Positions 34,556 to 45,747 of a stretch of DNA of 64,000 nt are shown piece by piece. The position numbers were made by a program, and so were the translations under genes. Source of the stretch: Siphonodentalium dalli (Eukaryota; Mollusca; Scaphopoda; Gadilida; Siphonodentaliidae); the NCBI GenBank assembly GCA_032622095.1, contig CP136061.1:235491815-235555814 (forward strand), given 5' to 3'. Numbering within the stretch: position 1 is the stretch's first letter; each line of letters starts with the position of its first letter. Under the pieces are notes generated by a model, which had not been told where the DNA came from, ran no database searches, and was given only the letters and a program-made list of their open reading frames with translations.

Positions 34556-35250
34556 TAATCACCTAGAAGTTTACACAGTTACACAGGCTTGAATTCAAAT
34601 GAAAAAAACATTGGTATGATACTGAGGCTGACAAACAACATGTACATGTATGTGGTTCCTCAGAATATATAATTCATGTACAAGTAAAATAAAAAATAAT
34701 TAATTTCCAGGTAGAATCTGGAAATCTGGAAATCAATTTACCTCTCACTGACCAATAGGATGCTTCATGCTTTTTAAGAAGACTCAGTTGCGCAAACATT
34801 ATTTTCATGTTATTCTAAAACACATGTAACTTTTTAGTTAGTCATATTTCCAGCTTCAGTGACAAGTGAAACAGCAAACGAACAGATTTGAGAACAAGTA
34901 GAGTTTCAAAGTTTCACCAGAAACATAATCAATCACTTGGAATTTAGAATGGCCTCAGACACTCTTCATTTGATCGTGTGCAGAGAAACTAATTCCAAAT
35001 ATGGGAAAGTTACAATAAATCACTGGAAAGTGTCTCAGTTGACGGATAAAAATTACGCCTCGCTCTGCCTTCGACACTAAAACACCTCACTCATTACCCT
35101 ATGACGACAACTATTTTATATTGGAAGCAATCAATAAGAATTTTAATGAAACTCAGTGGAAATGAATTTCATTTTCACAGTTTTATGGCATGGCATGTAT
35201 AAATCAGCAGAACACATTGAGATTGAGATTGCACATCCTGAGATATAATA
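34556..35250. other. No gene or element recognised
   Basis: AT-rich intron 3 sequence. Confidence 0.35.
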
Positions 35251-35463
35251 CAGTAATGCCCTAAATAATCGACTCCTTAACCACAGCAGAATTATGGGTA
35301 ATTTTTTAGGATTTAGTCGGAAATATGGCTTGTTGCCATTCATCGGAAAGCTCTCAGTGAGAGCTTTCCGGTGAATGGCAACAAGCCATATTTCCGACTA
35401 AATCCTGAAAAATTACCCATAATTCTGTTGTGGTTAAGGAGTCGATTATTTAGGGCATTACTG
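35251..35463. mobile_element. D foldback, full-length copy 7
   Basis: TA-CAGTAATGCCCTAAATAATC..GGGCATTACTG-TA; near-perfect arms around CTCTCAGTGAGAG. Confidence 0.78.
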
Positions 35464-35488
35464 TATGTTCAGCACCATCCATGCCTGT

Positions 35489-35572
35489 CAGCAGAATGAG
35501 GCCCCCAGAGGGTGAATTTAGTGACACTATCCCATATAGCAGCCTAGCATCACTAAATTCATCCTCTGGGAT
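35489..35572. mobile_element. G fragment (one hairpin)
   Basis: CAGCAGAATGAGGCCCCCAG..AAATTCATCCTCTGGGA; termini missing. It runs directly into K2 sequence. Confidence 0.5.
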
Positions 35573-36405
35573 GAGTGATGCCAAGAGTAAAATCTAAGAT
35601 GGCTGCTAGCAACCATGTTTTTGTTTCAAATATCCCTCAAATTGGAAAACTACCATCTAGAAGTGATCGTGAACTATGCCTGTAAATTTTCGAAAACTTT
35701 TTCCAATAAATGTTGGCTGCCGGGTTTGCCAATGGATTCAAATGTTTTTTAAACTGAATTTGGAAACATTTGATGGCTCCCATCTAGTGGTCACACTAAA
35801 GATCCATATAAAGTTTAGTGATGAATGGATGAGGGATGTGGCCTGTAGGGTGGGTCATAGTTTAGTCATGCAAAGAGTATAATCCAAGATGGATGCTGGT
35901 GTCCATGTTTTTCAACGAAATTTTATGGCTCCAATCAAGTGGCCACCCAGAAGATCCATATGAAGTTTGGTGATGACCGAATGAGGGATGTGGTCTGTAG
36001 GGTGTGCTGTAAATGCGGACTACAGGGTGTCAATGGATTCAAATTAAAATCCAAGATGGCTGGTAGCAGTCATGTTTTTTAACGAAATTCAGAAAAAAAT
36101 GGTGGCTCCCATCTGGGGGTCAATCGGAAGATCAGTATGAAGTTTGGTGACAATCTGATGAGTGTGCCAAAAGATTTAGTCATGCAAAGAGTAAAAACCA
36201 AGATAGCCACCATGTTTTTTAACAAAATTAGAAAATAATCGATGTCTCCCATCTAGTGGTCACCAAAAAGATCCATATGAAGTTTGGTGATCAGATGAGA
36301 GATGTGACCTATAGGGAACTAAGGAAATAGTTGACAGATGCAAGCACGACGGATGCCAAACCCATGGCAATAGCTCAAACATGACTTTGTCAAATTCAGC
36401 TAAAA
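35573..36405. mobile_element. K2-type element, copy b, tandem ~165-bp cores
   Basis: Repeated AAAGAGTAAAATCCAAGATG..CATGTTTTT..ATCCATATGAAGTTTGGTGA units, about four, ending CCATGGCAATAGCTCAAACA. The start is not identifiable. Confidence 0.6.
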
Positions 36406-36832
36406 ATGATTGAATCTGGTAGAAAATCAACTTAATGTTGAATAGTCACTTTATTCGGATCAATATGTAGTCATGTTATATAGGCATGTACACAGAGCAA
36501 TGCTCAGCATGTCTCAGAGAAAAGTACATATAACAGACAGGTGTGCCAAAAATCTACAATCTACCTAAATGTATAAATAATTAGAGCGACATATACCAGT
36601 ACAATTCAAGCCTCGATGTAAACTGAGTAATTGCATGCTTTTGTCATGTTCAGAGGATCAAAATAGGCTGACAAATACATGATATACTTACATATGGACT
36701 TCATAAGTCTCAGAAAGACTAATTTATATAAAAGAAATAATCACCTCAAAATGGCTAAATTTTCTCTAAAGCATTTAACAAATAAAAGAACATTCTGTAG
36801 TTTATATTTGTCTTACTTCTGTGAGTAACATA
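36406..36832. other. No gene or element recognised
   Basis: AT-rich intron 3 sequence. Confidence 0.35.
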
Positions 36833-37045
36833 CAGTAATGCCCTAAATAATTGACTCCTGAACCACAGCAGATTTATGGGTAACTTTTCAGGATTTAGTC
36901 AGAAATATGGCTTGTTGCCATTCATCGTAAAGCTCTCACTTAGAGCTTTCCGATGAATGGCAACAAGCCATATTTCCGACTAAATCCTGAAAAGTTACCC
37001 ATAATTATGCTGTGGTTAACTAGTCGATTATTTAGAGCATTACTG
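36833..37045. mobile_element. D foldback, full-length copy 8
   Basis: TA-CAGTAATGCCCTAAATAATT..GAGCATTACTG-TA. Confidence 0.75.
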
Positions 37046-37202
37046 TAGGAAGCTGTTACTAAATTTTAATAATTTTAGTTCTTTAGAAAGTTTTCGGAGG
37101 AATATAAAGTCCTTAAATAGGTATTTGTACGTCTATTTAACACAAGAAACATTACAAGGACAGTTATGATATTAATCTGAAGCTGGAAGATTATATGTCA
37201 CT

Positions 37203-37864
37203 TTAACCTTTTCTTTACAGACTGATTCTACCATTCAGTTATATACAGTAGAATAGTTTATTATTCATTTGGATGTGGTGTTAAGGAAAATGAGCAGACA
37301 ACAGACAGGAGACTTGATACAGTAATGCCCTAAATAATCGACTCCATAACCACAGCAGAATTATGGGTAATTTTTCAGGATTTAGTCGGAAATATGGCTT
37401 GTTGCCATTCATCGGAAAGCTCTCACTGAGAGCTTATTGATGAATGGCAACAAGCCATATTTCCGACTAAATCCTGAAAAATTACCAATAATTCGGCTGT
37501 GGTTGTGGAGTCGATTATTTAGGGCATTATTGTAATACAAATGAAGAAGGAGTCCTACTCATTAATGGGAAATGTTCAGATAATAAGTTCAACAAATAGG
37601 TCATTTGTTAAACTTATGATATGAACATTTCCCACCATAGTACATTGTTGAACTTATTATCTGAACTAAATACCGCTACTCATTGATGAGTAGTTCCCTT
37701 AAGAAATGTTCAGATCATAAGTTCAATAAATGACCTACAATATTTTGGTAAATGTTCAGATAATAAGTTCAACAGATGGCCTATATTTTGTTTGTTGAAC
37801 TTATTATCTGAACATTTCCTAAGGGAACTACTCATCAATGATTATTTAGTAAAGAAAGGGTTAA
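37203..37864. mobile_element. TTAA MITE family F, expanded copy 3, carrying D9
   Basis: TTAACCTTTTCTTTACAGAC..TTTAGTAAAGAAAGGGTTAA. After the D9 insert, the AAATGTTCAGATAATAAGTT and TTGAACTTATTATCTGAACA words alternate several times (37578-37818), a multiplied hairpin. Confidence 0.62.
37320..37532. mobile_element. D foldback, full-length copy 9, nested in F3
   Basis: TA-CAGTAATGCCCTAAATAATC..GGGCATTATTG-TA. F1 continues across this point without an insert. Confidence 0.75.
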
Positions 37865-38165
37865 TTCAATTATGGATGTATTACTACTTATATACATGTA
37901 TATTAGATGAAACCCCTCTACATTTAATTTGGAGTGTTAAGAACATAAAAACACAACTGTGATTAAAGGGAGATGGAAAACAGGGCCAATGTGGGCTTCG
38001 GCCCTCCCCCTTCCCTTACCAGTCATAGATACAAATGCATGGTTTAATATTGGGGAATAACAGCAACTTCTGAAGGTTTGTTAACCCTTTGCCATTCAGT
38101 GCTGGCAGCGTCCCGTGATGAGGTAAAGTTAGATAGAAGAGATGATAGGTTATTTCATAAAGGTA
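37865..38165. other. Mostly unassigned, with one orphan TTAA end
   Basis: TTAACCCTTTGCCATTCAGT at 38081-38100 looks like the left end of another TTAA MITE; no right end found. Confidence 0.3.
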
Positions 38166-38341
38166 CAGTAATGCTCTAATTAATCGACTCCTTAACCACA
38201 GCAGAATTATGGGTAACTTTTCAGGATTTAGTCGGAAAGAGCTTTCCGATGAATGGCAACAAGCCATATTTCCGACTAAATCCTGAAAAGTTACCCATAA
38301 TTCTGCTGTGGTTAAGGAGTCGATTAATTAGAGCATTACTG
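38166..38341. mobile_element. D foldback, copy 10 (shortened centre)
   Basis: TA-CAGTAATGCTCTAATTAATC..GAGCATTACTG-TA; one arm lacks the AATATGGCTTGTTGCCATTC stretch. Confidence 0.72.
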
Positions 38342-38454
38342 TAGGTGTGGGTTCATGCAGAATAACATAAATGTCTCTAAACAACTATCATCAACAAATG
38401 GAAAAATATATCGTTACTGTTCTTATTTTAATTATTATTAAATAACTCTATCCT

Positions 38455-38872
38455 AGTGAGATTTTGCATATCAAAACCATTGTTATGTACCGGTAAACAT
38501 TACTGTTACAGTAGATTTACCGATAAAAATACAATTAGTCAAATATTACACAAAAGTTTTAATAAACTTTTGACGGTAAATATTGGAAAAGGACAAAGCA
38601 TTGAAAAATATTCTGAAAATCATATTCAGACTAAAATATTTGAACATATTACACGATAAGCAATGTTCGTTAACAAATCACTGTAACAGTTTTGTTTAAG
38701 AAAACAATTGTTTCAACATGTAAAATTTCATTATTGGAGAACTATCAATAATGAATATAAGAACAATGTTTATCTATTTCTCAATGTTCTTATTGGTGGT
38801 GCTATTTTTACAGACTTTTAAATTCTTTGCACTTTACCCACTGCAGGTGCCTTGGGTCCCTTTAACAGTTAG
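38455..38872 (+). repeat. Dispersed repeat AE, copy 1
   Basis: Colinear with 45056-45460: GTAAACATTACTGT, ACAATTAGT, ATTGGAAAAGG, AAATCACTGTAACAG, GTTTCAACATG, CTATCAATAAT, CAGACTTTT and TTTACCCACTGC. No open frame or inverted ends recognised. Confidence 0.6.
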
Positions 38873-38963
38873 CTGAATCTTGACATGAAACTCATGATAC
38901 ATGTATCTAGTCTAAATTATCAGTTCATATTCATGTCTTCAAAGGAGTACACTTTTGGATTGG

Positions 38964-39485
38964 ATGTTGATTTTGTTGCGTTCCATATATTATTACACGC
39001 TTGTTCCTAGAAGTACAGTGTTATTGCCGTTCCATATTCACAAATCCGTATGCAACGTACGTTCCATATGCATCTCGTTGACGTAAAATGACGTAAATGA
39101 CGTTCGCCTCAACCACGAAACTGGAACTATTTAAATAAAAGAATCATCACACATGACAAACATGCCCTGTATGAGCCTAAATAAACCTTCTAATCCTGTA
39201 TTTTTAATGCACGGATTCTAGGATGCGAAGCGTGTAATAAACACAGAACGACACGATGTGTAAATGGGTTTGTCGATACGGCACTCGGGCTGTCGCGGAA
39301 GGATAGAACTCGAGGCGCAAGCGCCTCTCGTTCTATCCTGACGCGACAGCACTCGTGCCGTATTGACAAATCCATTTAAACATTGTGTCGTTCTGTGTAT
39401 GTATGGATGCAAGTTGGTCTGATATAGTTTATTTATGTCAAACCAACATGCATCCATACTCCATGGAATGCAACAAAATCAACAT
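38964..39485. mobile_element. Element P, copy 2, with 23-bp inverted borders
   Basis: ATGTTGATTTTGTTGCGTTC.. at 38964-38986 against the complement at 39463-39485 (22 of 23 match). It contains a large palindrome at 39241-39399 (arms of about 75 bp: ACACAGAACGACACGATG, GATACGGCACTCG, GGATAGAACTCGAGGCGC) and a second one at 39406-39453. Superfamily unknown. Confidence 0.5.
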
Positions 39486-39511
39486 TCCTTATATTTACAC
39501 TCAATTACATA

Positions 39512-39982
39512 TTAACCCTTTACCCAACAGAACGGCCCTGTGCCAATGCATTCTCTTATATATGCGAGTCGACCATAGGTCGCCTCGCATATATAAGAGA
39601 ATGCAGGGCTTAACAAATATTAAAAATGCTAAAATTGTCAAAGAATGTAGAAAATATTATAAAAATTGTTAAAAAATGTAAGAAAAAATTATAAAATTGT
39701 TAAAGAATGTAAGAAAAAATGGTAAAAAGTGTTAAAAAAAAGACTTTTTTTAGGCCAATGCATTCTCTTATATATGCGAGGCGACCTACAGGTATGGTCG
39801 ACTCGCATATATAAGAGAATGCATTGGCACAAGGCATAACTGTAACCATCACAATGTGGTCAATGAACCGGTTCCAATGATATCCATATTTGTATGGTGG
39901 TATTGAGACAGACCGAAGATATTTTAGGCTGTTGAAGCTTTATTTTGGGCGTTTTTGGCCGGTTTGTTGGGTAAAGGGTTAA
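39512..39982. mobile_element. TTAA MITE family B, copy 7 (reverse, longest)
   Basis: Standard ends. The spacer between the hairpins is lengthened by repeated AAAATTGTTAAAGAATGTAA-like words. It starts 26 bp after P. Confidence 0.8.
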
Positions 39983-40677
39983 AGGAGCATTTAGTGCCAA
40001 CTTTCAATGATAATATTCTGGATTTGAGTTTCAAGTTGCTTCCATACCATATGGAAACAAGTTGGGGCTCAAATGCAATGTCACATGACGCAATTTAAAC
40101 CAACCAATGTCTTGCATTCAAACTCAACAGTGCAAATGCATAGTGTGTAAATATATCCATCTAGACTGTCATTTCCTTGGAATTTCGCTGGAAAGATATA
40201 CGCCAGTGTCTTCAAAGATTGCATTAAAAATAAAACTAATCACATACTGGCCCAGACTTTGTCCAGGGTCTGACACACGAACTTCAGCTTGGTCATTAGC
40301 ATTCTAAATAGCAGAATTTGGGCGATATTATTATTTCATTTTGTCATGTTGTTTCCCAGTGATCATTGGTAAATTTACAGTCAATGTTGACTGACTTATC
40401 ATATCTAAAGTTTTATTGATAACTGCAATTTTTGTTGGCAGATAAAACATACCACAAATTTCATCAAATAAACTCCCTAACAATACTGAAACTAATTGGA
40501 TAATTATACCACAGAAATTCTCCCCAACTAGTAGCCTAAATTTTGTGGTAATGTGCTTGGGTTTGGGTTCATGCAGTGGAAATGTGGATATGTCTTTCTC
40601 AGGTCTCATGGATACCCAGAGGACAATCTTAGAGTATATTATTTCAAAGTCATTGATTGTTCCCATACAGTAATGCC
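39983..40677. other. No gene or element recognised
   Basis: Intron 3 sequence. A 111-codon minus-strand frame here matches nothing and does not fit the TMEM135 reading. Confidence 0.35.
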
Positions 40678-40919
40678 CTAAATAATCAACTCCTTAACCA
40701 CAGCAGAATTATGGGTAATTTTACAGGATTTAGTCGGAAATATGGCTTGTTGCCATTCATCGGAAAGCTCTCACTGAAATATGGCTTGTTGTCATTCATC
40801 GGAAAGCTCTCATTGAGAGCTTTCCGATGAATGGCAACAAGCCATATTTCTGACTAAATCCTGAAAAATTACCCATAATTCTGCTGTGGTTAAGGTGTCG
40901 ATTATTTAGGGCATTACTG
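40678..40919. mobile_element. D foldback, copy 11 with duplicated arm segment
   Basis: TA-CAGTAATGCCCTAAATAATC..GGGCATTACTG-TA. The stretch AAATATGGCTTGTTG..GGAAAGCTCTCA occurs twice in the left arm. It ends 41 bp from the exon 3 donor. Confidence 0.75.
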
Positions 40920-40960
40920 TAGGAAAAGTCATAGGAAAATAGAAACCAAACAGTCTATAC

Positions 40961-41053
40961 CTGTGGGGGCGTTCTGTGAGGATTGCTCCGATTGCAGCGA
41001 TGAACGTTGGGGCAAACCCTGTTGTGAGGTAATATATACGCCCTAAGGCAGCC
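40961..41053 (-). CDS. TMEM135: TMEM135-like gene, coding exon 3
   Basis: A 93-nt exon (acceptor CTTTCACAG, donor GTATAG). It completes the split Arg of exon 2 and ends with another split Arg (AG|G). It encodes AALGRIYYLTTGFAPTF, then IAAIGAILTERPH. The LG-x-[FI]-Y-x-x-T-x-GF-A pattern and the A-I-L-x-E-R end correspond to the next conserved stretch of TMEM135. The D11 foldback ends 41 bp beyond the last exon base, so the donor sits almost against a MITE. Confidence 0.9.
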
Positions 41054-41218
41054 CTGTGAAAGAGTATTAAACAACAAGAATAAGCCACTAAAACAAAAAA
41101 AAGAAAGTGTCAAGCTAGCATCAACATATGGTCTTCAAAACAATCTGCAGTATATATCAAATTAGAAGAAGATCAGCTGTAAACTTACATTGACTCAAGA
41201 GATCACACAATATTCCTC

Positions 41219-41619
41219 TTAACCCTTTACCCAACAGAACGACCCTGTGCCAATGCATTCTCTTATATATGCGAGTCGACCATAGGTCGCCTCGCATATA
41301 TAAGAGAATGCATTGGCTTAACACATTAAAAATTATAAAATTGTTAAAGAATGTAAGAAAAAATGGTAAAAAGTGTTAAAAAAAAATTTTTGTTTAGGCC
41401 AATGCATTCTCTTATATATGCGAGGCGACCTATGGTCGACTCGCATATATAAGAGAATGCATTGGTACAGGGCATAACTGTAACTATCACAATGTGGTCA
41501 AGGAGCCGGTTCCAATGATATCCATATTTGTATGGTTCTATTGAGACAGACCGAAGATATTTTAGGCTGTTGAAGCTTTATTTGGCCGGTTTTGGCCAGT
41601 TTGTTGGGTAAAGGGTTAA
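41219..41619. mobile_element. TTAA MITE family B, copy 8 (reverse)
   Basis: Standard ends and two hairpins. It lies about 165 bp upstream of exon 3 in intron 2. Confidence 0.8.
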
Positions 41620-41652
41620 CCCTATCATGATGGGAGCCGAGCTGGTGCAGAT
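41616..41652. mobile_element. C end fragment sharing TTAA with B8
   Basis: TTAACCCTATCATGATGGGA, then GCCGAGCTGGTGCAG, matches the C terminus; the rest of C is missing. Confidence 0.5.
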
Positions 41653-42396
41653 TCCAATATATTCCCCCAAAACTTAATATTCCCCCATAACTTAGTTATG
41701 GGGGCATAATGATCTATTTTATTTTTATTATAAAGAATTTTTGAAGATTTTTTGAAACTCATAATTACTGATGCAGAAGCTTTAACACAGTGTATAAAGC
41801 ATTAGGGAACCATAAATTTATATATGCAAAAATAATCACCAACAAAATCAGAAGACACTTCAGTAAACTTCAGCTTGTTAATTAGCATAAATTTGCCCAG
41901 GCTAAAATTTTATCCACAAATAAAAATCCTAGAATCCACATACATGTACATGTAGTTGCACACTCTAGGTTATATATATACTTGAATTTACAATTAGAAA
42001 TAGACCAATTACCATATGATAACAGACTTTGTCGTTTATCAAGATACTTGGCATTTTAAACTCAGAGTTTACAATTGTTCTGAAATGTTTGGATAAAATT
42101 TTCTGAATTTCAAAGATTTTCTGGATTAAACTGTCACCAGCATATCTGAAATTTGTGGTTCCCCAGCCATGAATATTAACATCTACAAGACCACACTTTG
42201 TGCGGAAGGAAACTTGTGAGCGCCAATACCTTTCTTTCTGCTCTATGTGGAGTATGAGACCACATATAGGGATGCCACATATGATAGCATTGTAGTAAAA
42301 GTAGAACCCTGTCAGCTTTCTGAAATTACAACATTCAAACATAAGGGTGAGAGCACAAGAAATAGAATTAATGGCCCCGATTTATTCATTTTCATC
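41653..42396. other. No gene or element recognised
   Basis: Contains a 125-codon minus-strand frame (41965-42342). It lies inside intron 2, and the flanking exons join in frame without it. It is not supported as coding. Confidence 0.35.
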
Positions 42397-42664
42397 TTAA
42401 CCCTTCCATGATGGGGAGCTTCATTGGTGCAGGATTAAAGATCCTGTGCCAGTGCATTCTCTTATATATGCGAGTCTCCCATAGGAAGCCTCACATAAAT
42501 GTATATAAGAGAATGCACTGGCTTATAAGGTCAATGTAAATATTGTTAGGCCAATGCGTTCTCTTATATATGAGGCGCCCTATGGGTGACTAGCATATAT
42601 AAGAGAATGCAATGGCACAGAGATTTCGCAAAATTTCAGGAAGCTCCAGTCATGAAAGGGTTAA
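42397..42664. mobile_element. TTAA MITE family C, two-hairpin copy 7 (reverse)
   Basis: TTAACCCTTCCATGATGGGG..CCAGTCATGAAAGGGTTAA. Confidence 0.7.
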
Positions 42665-43026
42665 TTGATGAGTAAATAATTCAAACGCAGAAAGAGAGAA
42701 CAATTTTAAGGTGCATTAATTGAAATAATGCTCTAACTTGTTATCATAACATGAGTGAGCTTATGTGAGCTACTGTATATTTTAATCATCAGCTGTCAAT
42801 TCAGGCACTACATGTACTATAAAAGAATTGGCTGTTGCTTTGACTCCCTTAATTAGTCATTAAGGTTATAAGTCATTGTAATTCAAATTGAATATTTATC
42901 ACTGGCTACGTTTTATTATATTATCATGCTTCAAAGGGATTCAACACATTAGAAGTGGGTTCATGCAAAATATCATAAATTTGATACAAAAGTCTGTAAA
43001 ACAACAATCACCAACAAGTACATGTA
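42665..43026. other. No gene or element recognised
   Basis: AT-rich intron 2 sequence. Confidence 0.35.
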
Positions 43027-45005
43027 ATGAAAGTGTCAATGACACTGTGACTAGGGCCCGATGAATCGGCAATTTCAAAATTGAATCAAATTTCGAATCA
43101 AATCATGCTAATGATTTTAAGTTGAATTTAATCTTTTGCCAACACTTTATTAGATTCGTGGTAACTCAAAGTTTACGTAGGTTCATTAAACTTCATTTCT
43201 ATGACATGATAAGAACAATATTTAATTGCAGTTTAAAACAGTGAGAATGGCACGACTTCGGTTAATATTTTTGTGCCACTGCCACTATGCGTGAAAAGTA
43301 AGCAGCTTTAAGTCATTGGAGTCTGAATCGAGTCAATGCAAACGGAATCTATTCTGTGCATGTGTGCCTCCATTCCCAGCATGCATGTGCGATATCAGAA
43401 TTGTGCATTGTGACTTGGGAATGGTGCATATATATGCAAACATGATTACGGGAACAATATATAACTTGGGCCTGTCCGTCGAATCAACTGAGTAGTCAGG
43501 AACAAACTGAATGGTCAACCATATTCCATATCCCGGATAACATATATGCTGTTTAAAGATGTTGATCGGATTTGGACACATGTTGGAACCCAAAATGTAT
43601 ATTTAATATATTTATATGGTTATAATTTTTTTATCTGGAAATACATGTACAGTTATTCCTCTAATAATGATATATAATTAGGATTAGCATTGACAAACTT
43701 TTACCACGAACATTTTGATAGCGGAACTTAAGTGATTGAATTATTGGTGGTGTACATCGCTTCGCCAGATAGGGCCGGGCTACATTGCGACATTGCTGAT
43801 TTTATGTGGTGGAGGAAACTTTGTGCGCTTTTTGAAGATAATGCTGGCTATTCCTATTGATAAAAGTCTTTTATATAACGATTCGAAATATCCCGAATCA
43901 CATGACCACTTTTGAATCGAATAGAATTGGAATGTATGATCCAAAATGGAATCGAATCTAAAAGCTTCATCAGGCACTAACTGTAGCTCAATTTGGGGAT
44001 GAGTTAATTTTTTGTTGATAAAATGAATAGAATGACAAAGAAGAAAGAAAGACAAATAGTTCCAGTAAAGGGGCTTATTTTGTGTAGATGAAATTTATTT
44101 GATTTCATACATTTCACGATCAAATGTGGGCTGCAGGGTGTGCCAATGAATTCACATGTGACGATCGAAAGAGATGTTGCATATATGATGTGCTGAAGAA
44201 TTTAGTCATGAAAAAGAGTAAAATCCAAGATGGCCACTGACGGCCATGTTTTTCACGAAATTTGGATTCAAATTTGAAATTCAAAATGGTTGCTGGCAAC
44301 CATATTTTTAAATGAATTGCGAATAATAATCTATGGCTCCAAACTAGAAGTTATCCTGTAGATCCATATGAAGTTTCATGATGATCGGACAAAGGATTTA
44401 GTCATGCAAAGAGAAAAATCCAAACCATCTGTTTACGAATTTCGGAAATAATCGATGGCTCCCATCTAAAGGTTACCCCGAAGATCCAAACAAAGTTTGG
44501 TGACAATCGGATGAGGGATGTGGCCAGTAGGGTGTGCCGAAGGATTTAGTCATCCAAAGAGTAAAATCCAAGATGGCCACTGGCAAATTTCGTTAAAAAA
44601 GCGATGGCTGCCATCTGAAGGTCACCCTGAAGATCCATATAGAGTTTGTTGATGATTGGATGAAGGATGTGGTCTGTAGGGTGTGCCAACGGATTTAGTC
44701 ATGAATCGGAAATATATGCCTGTAAGTTTTCAAAAAAAACATTTCTCCAATAAATGAGGGATGCAGTGTGTGCCGATGGATTCAAATTTGAAACCAAAGA
44801 TGGCTGTTTATGGCCATGTTTTTTCAAATAATGTTGGAAAAAATCTATGACTCCCATCTACTGTAGAGGTAACCCCTAATATCCATAATGAAGTCTGGTG
44901 ATAATTGGATGTGTCATGTGGCCTGTAGGGTGTGCCAAAGGAAACTATAGATGGACGGACAGATGACGGAAGCTAACCCATGGCAATAGCTCAAACTTGA
45001 CTTTG
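43027..45005. mobile_element. K2-type element, copy a, carrying M
   Basis: Starts ATGAAAGTGTCAATGACACT and resumes ACTGTAGCTCAATTTGGGGA after M. It continues with about six degenerate ~165-bp cores and ends CCATGGCAATAGCTCAAACT. Confidence 0.62.
43052..43979. mobile_element. hAT-like element M, copy 1, nested in K2
   Basis: Ends TAGGGCCCGATGAATCGGCA and AAGCTTCATCAGGCACTA, flanked by ACTGTGAC and ACTGTAGC. 928 bp; subterminal TTCGAATCGAAT repeats. Homologous to the outer element at 55268-58688. Confidence 0.65.
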
Positions 45006-45055
45006 TCAAGATCGCTTTGTTCTTTTATTAATATCTCGAGATCAACAAAAATAAC

Positions 45056-45460
45056 AAGAGTTTGCATAATGAAACCATTTTTAAGTAAACATTACTGTGA
45101 CAGTGGCATTACCGATCAAAGTACAATTAGTTTAATAAGATACCAAAGTTTTATCAAAATTGTTTGTAAACATTGGAAAAGGTCAAAGATTCGAAATATA
45201 TTCTGAAAATAATACTTAGGCTAAACTATTTGAACTTTAGAATGTGATCGGCAATGTATGTTGTCAAATCACTGTAACAGATGTGTTTACATAACAATGG
45301 TTTCAACATGCAAACATTTTTTTTTGGACAGCTATCAATAATTATATAAGAACAAATTTAAATATTTCTCTATGTCCTTATTGGAGGTGATGTATGTACA
45401 GACTTTTTATACTTTTTGCACATTTACCCACTGCGAGTGCCTTGGATCTCTTTCAATTAA
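45056..45460 (+). repeat. Dispersed repeat AE, copy 2
   Basis: Same order of landmarks as copy 1 (38455-38872). It abuts the 3' side of exon 2. Confidence 0.6.
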
Positions 45461-45488
45461 TTGAAACTATAAGTGATAGACAACTAAC

Positions 45489-45616
45489 CTCCATATACAG
45501 AAGAAGGTAACAAAAAATGTGCCGTTGATAGTAAGAAATACTGTAGACTGTAATGTCTCTGCCAACCATTTTTTCAGCGAGAAATCTTTAAATTTCTTTC
45601 TCCCGATAGCTGTTAT
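45489..45616 (-). CDS. TMEM135: TMEM135-like gene, coding exon 2
   Basis: A 128-nt exon bounded by a clear acceptor (TTTTTATGTGTTTTCAG) and donor GTTAGT. It opens in phase 0 and ends in phase 2 with a split Arg codon (AG|G). It encodes ITAIGRKKFKDF, then SLKKWLAETLQSTVFL and TINGTFFVTFFCIWR. The L-x-E-x-L-Q-S-x-x-F-L-T-x-N-G block followed by a hydrophobic FFCI segment matches the first membrane region of TMEM135 residue for residue in the conserved positions. Repeat AE ends just downstream (45460) and a truncated D foldback lies about 130 bp upstream of the acceptor. Confidence 0.92.
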
Positions 45617-45747
45617 CTGAAAACACATAAAAAGGAAAATTAATTTTATCAACTATCTAATTTTCTATGCTTGCAGTCACCCTACCTACATGTGGGTAGG
45701 TACATGTAGGTAGGTAGGAATTTTTTTTTTTTTCAGAAGGCTGCATA

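Noticed and set aside
40331-40666. 111-codon minus-strand frame
   Set aside because: Does not match the TMEM135 continuation (exons 4 and 5 do) and shows no family.
33235-40919. Frames containing MACCHSSES or MNGNKPYFRLNPEKLPI
   Set aside because: These are translations of D foldback arms, found identically at many D copies.
41965-42342. 125-codon minus-strand frame in intron 2
   Set aside because: Exons 2 and 3 join in frame without it, it has no recognisable domain, and its codons look like random AT-rich sequence.
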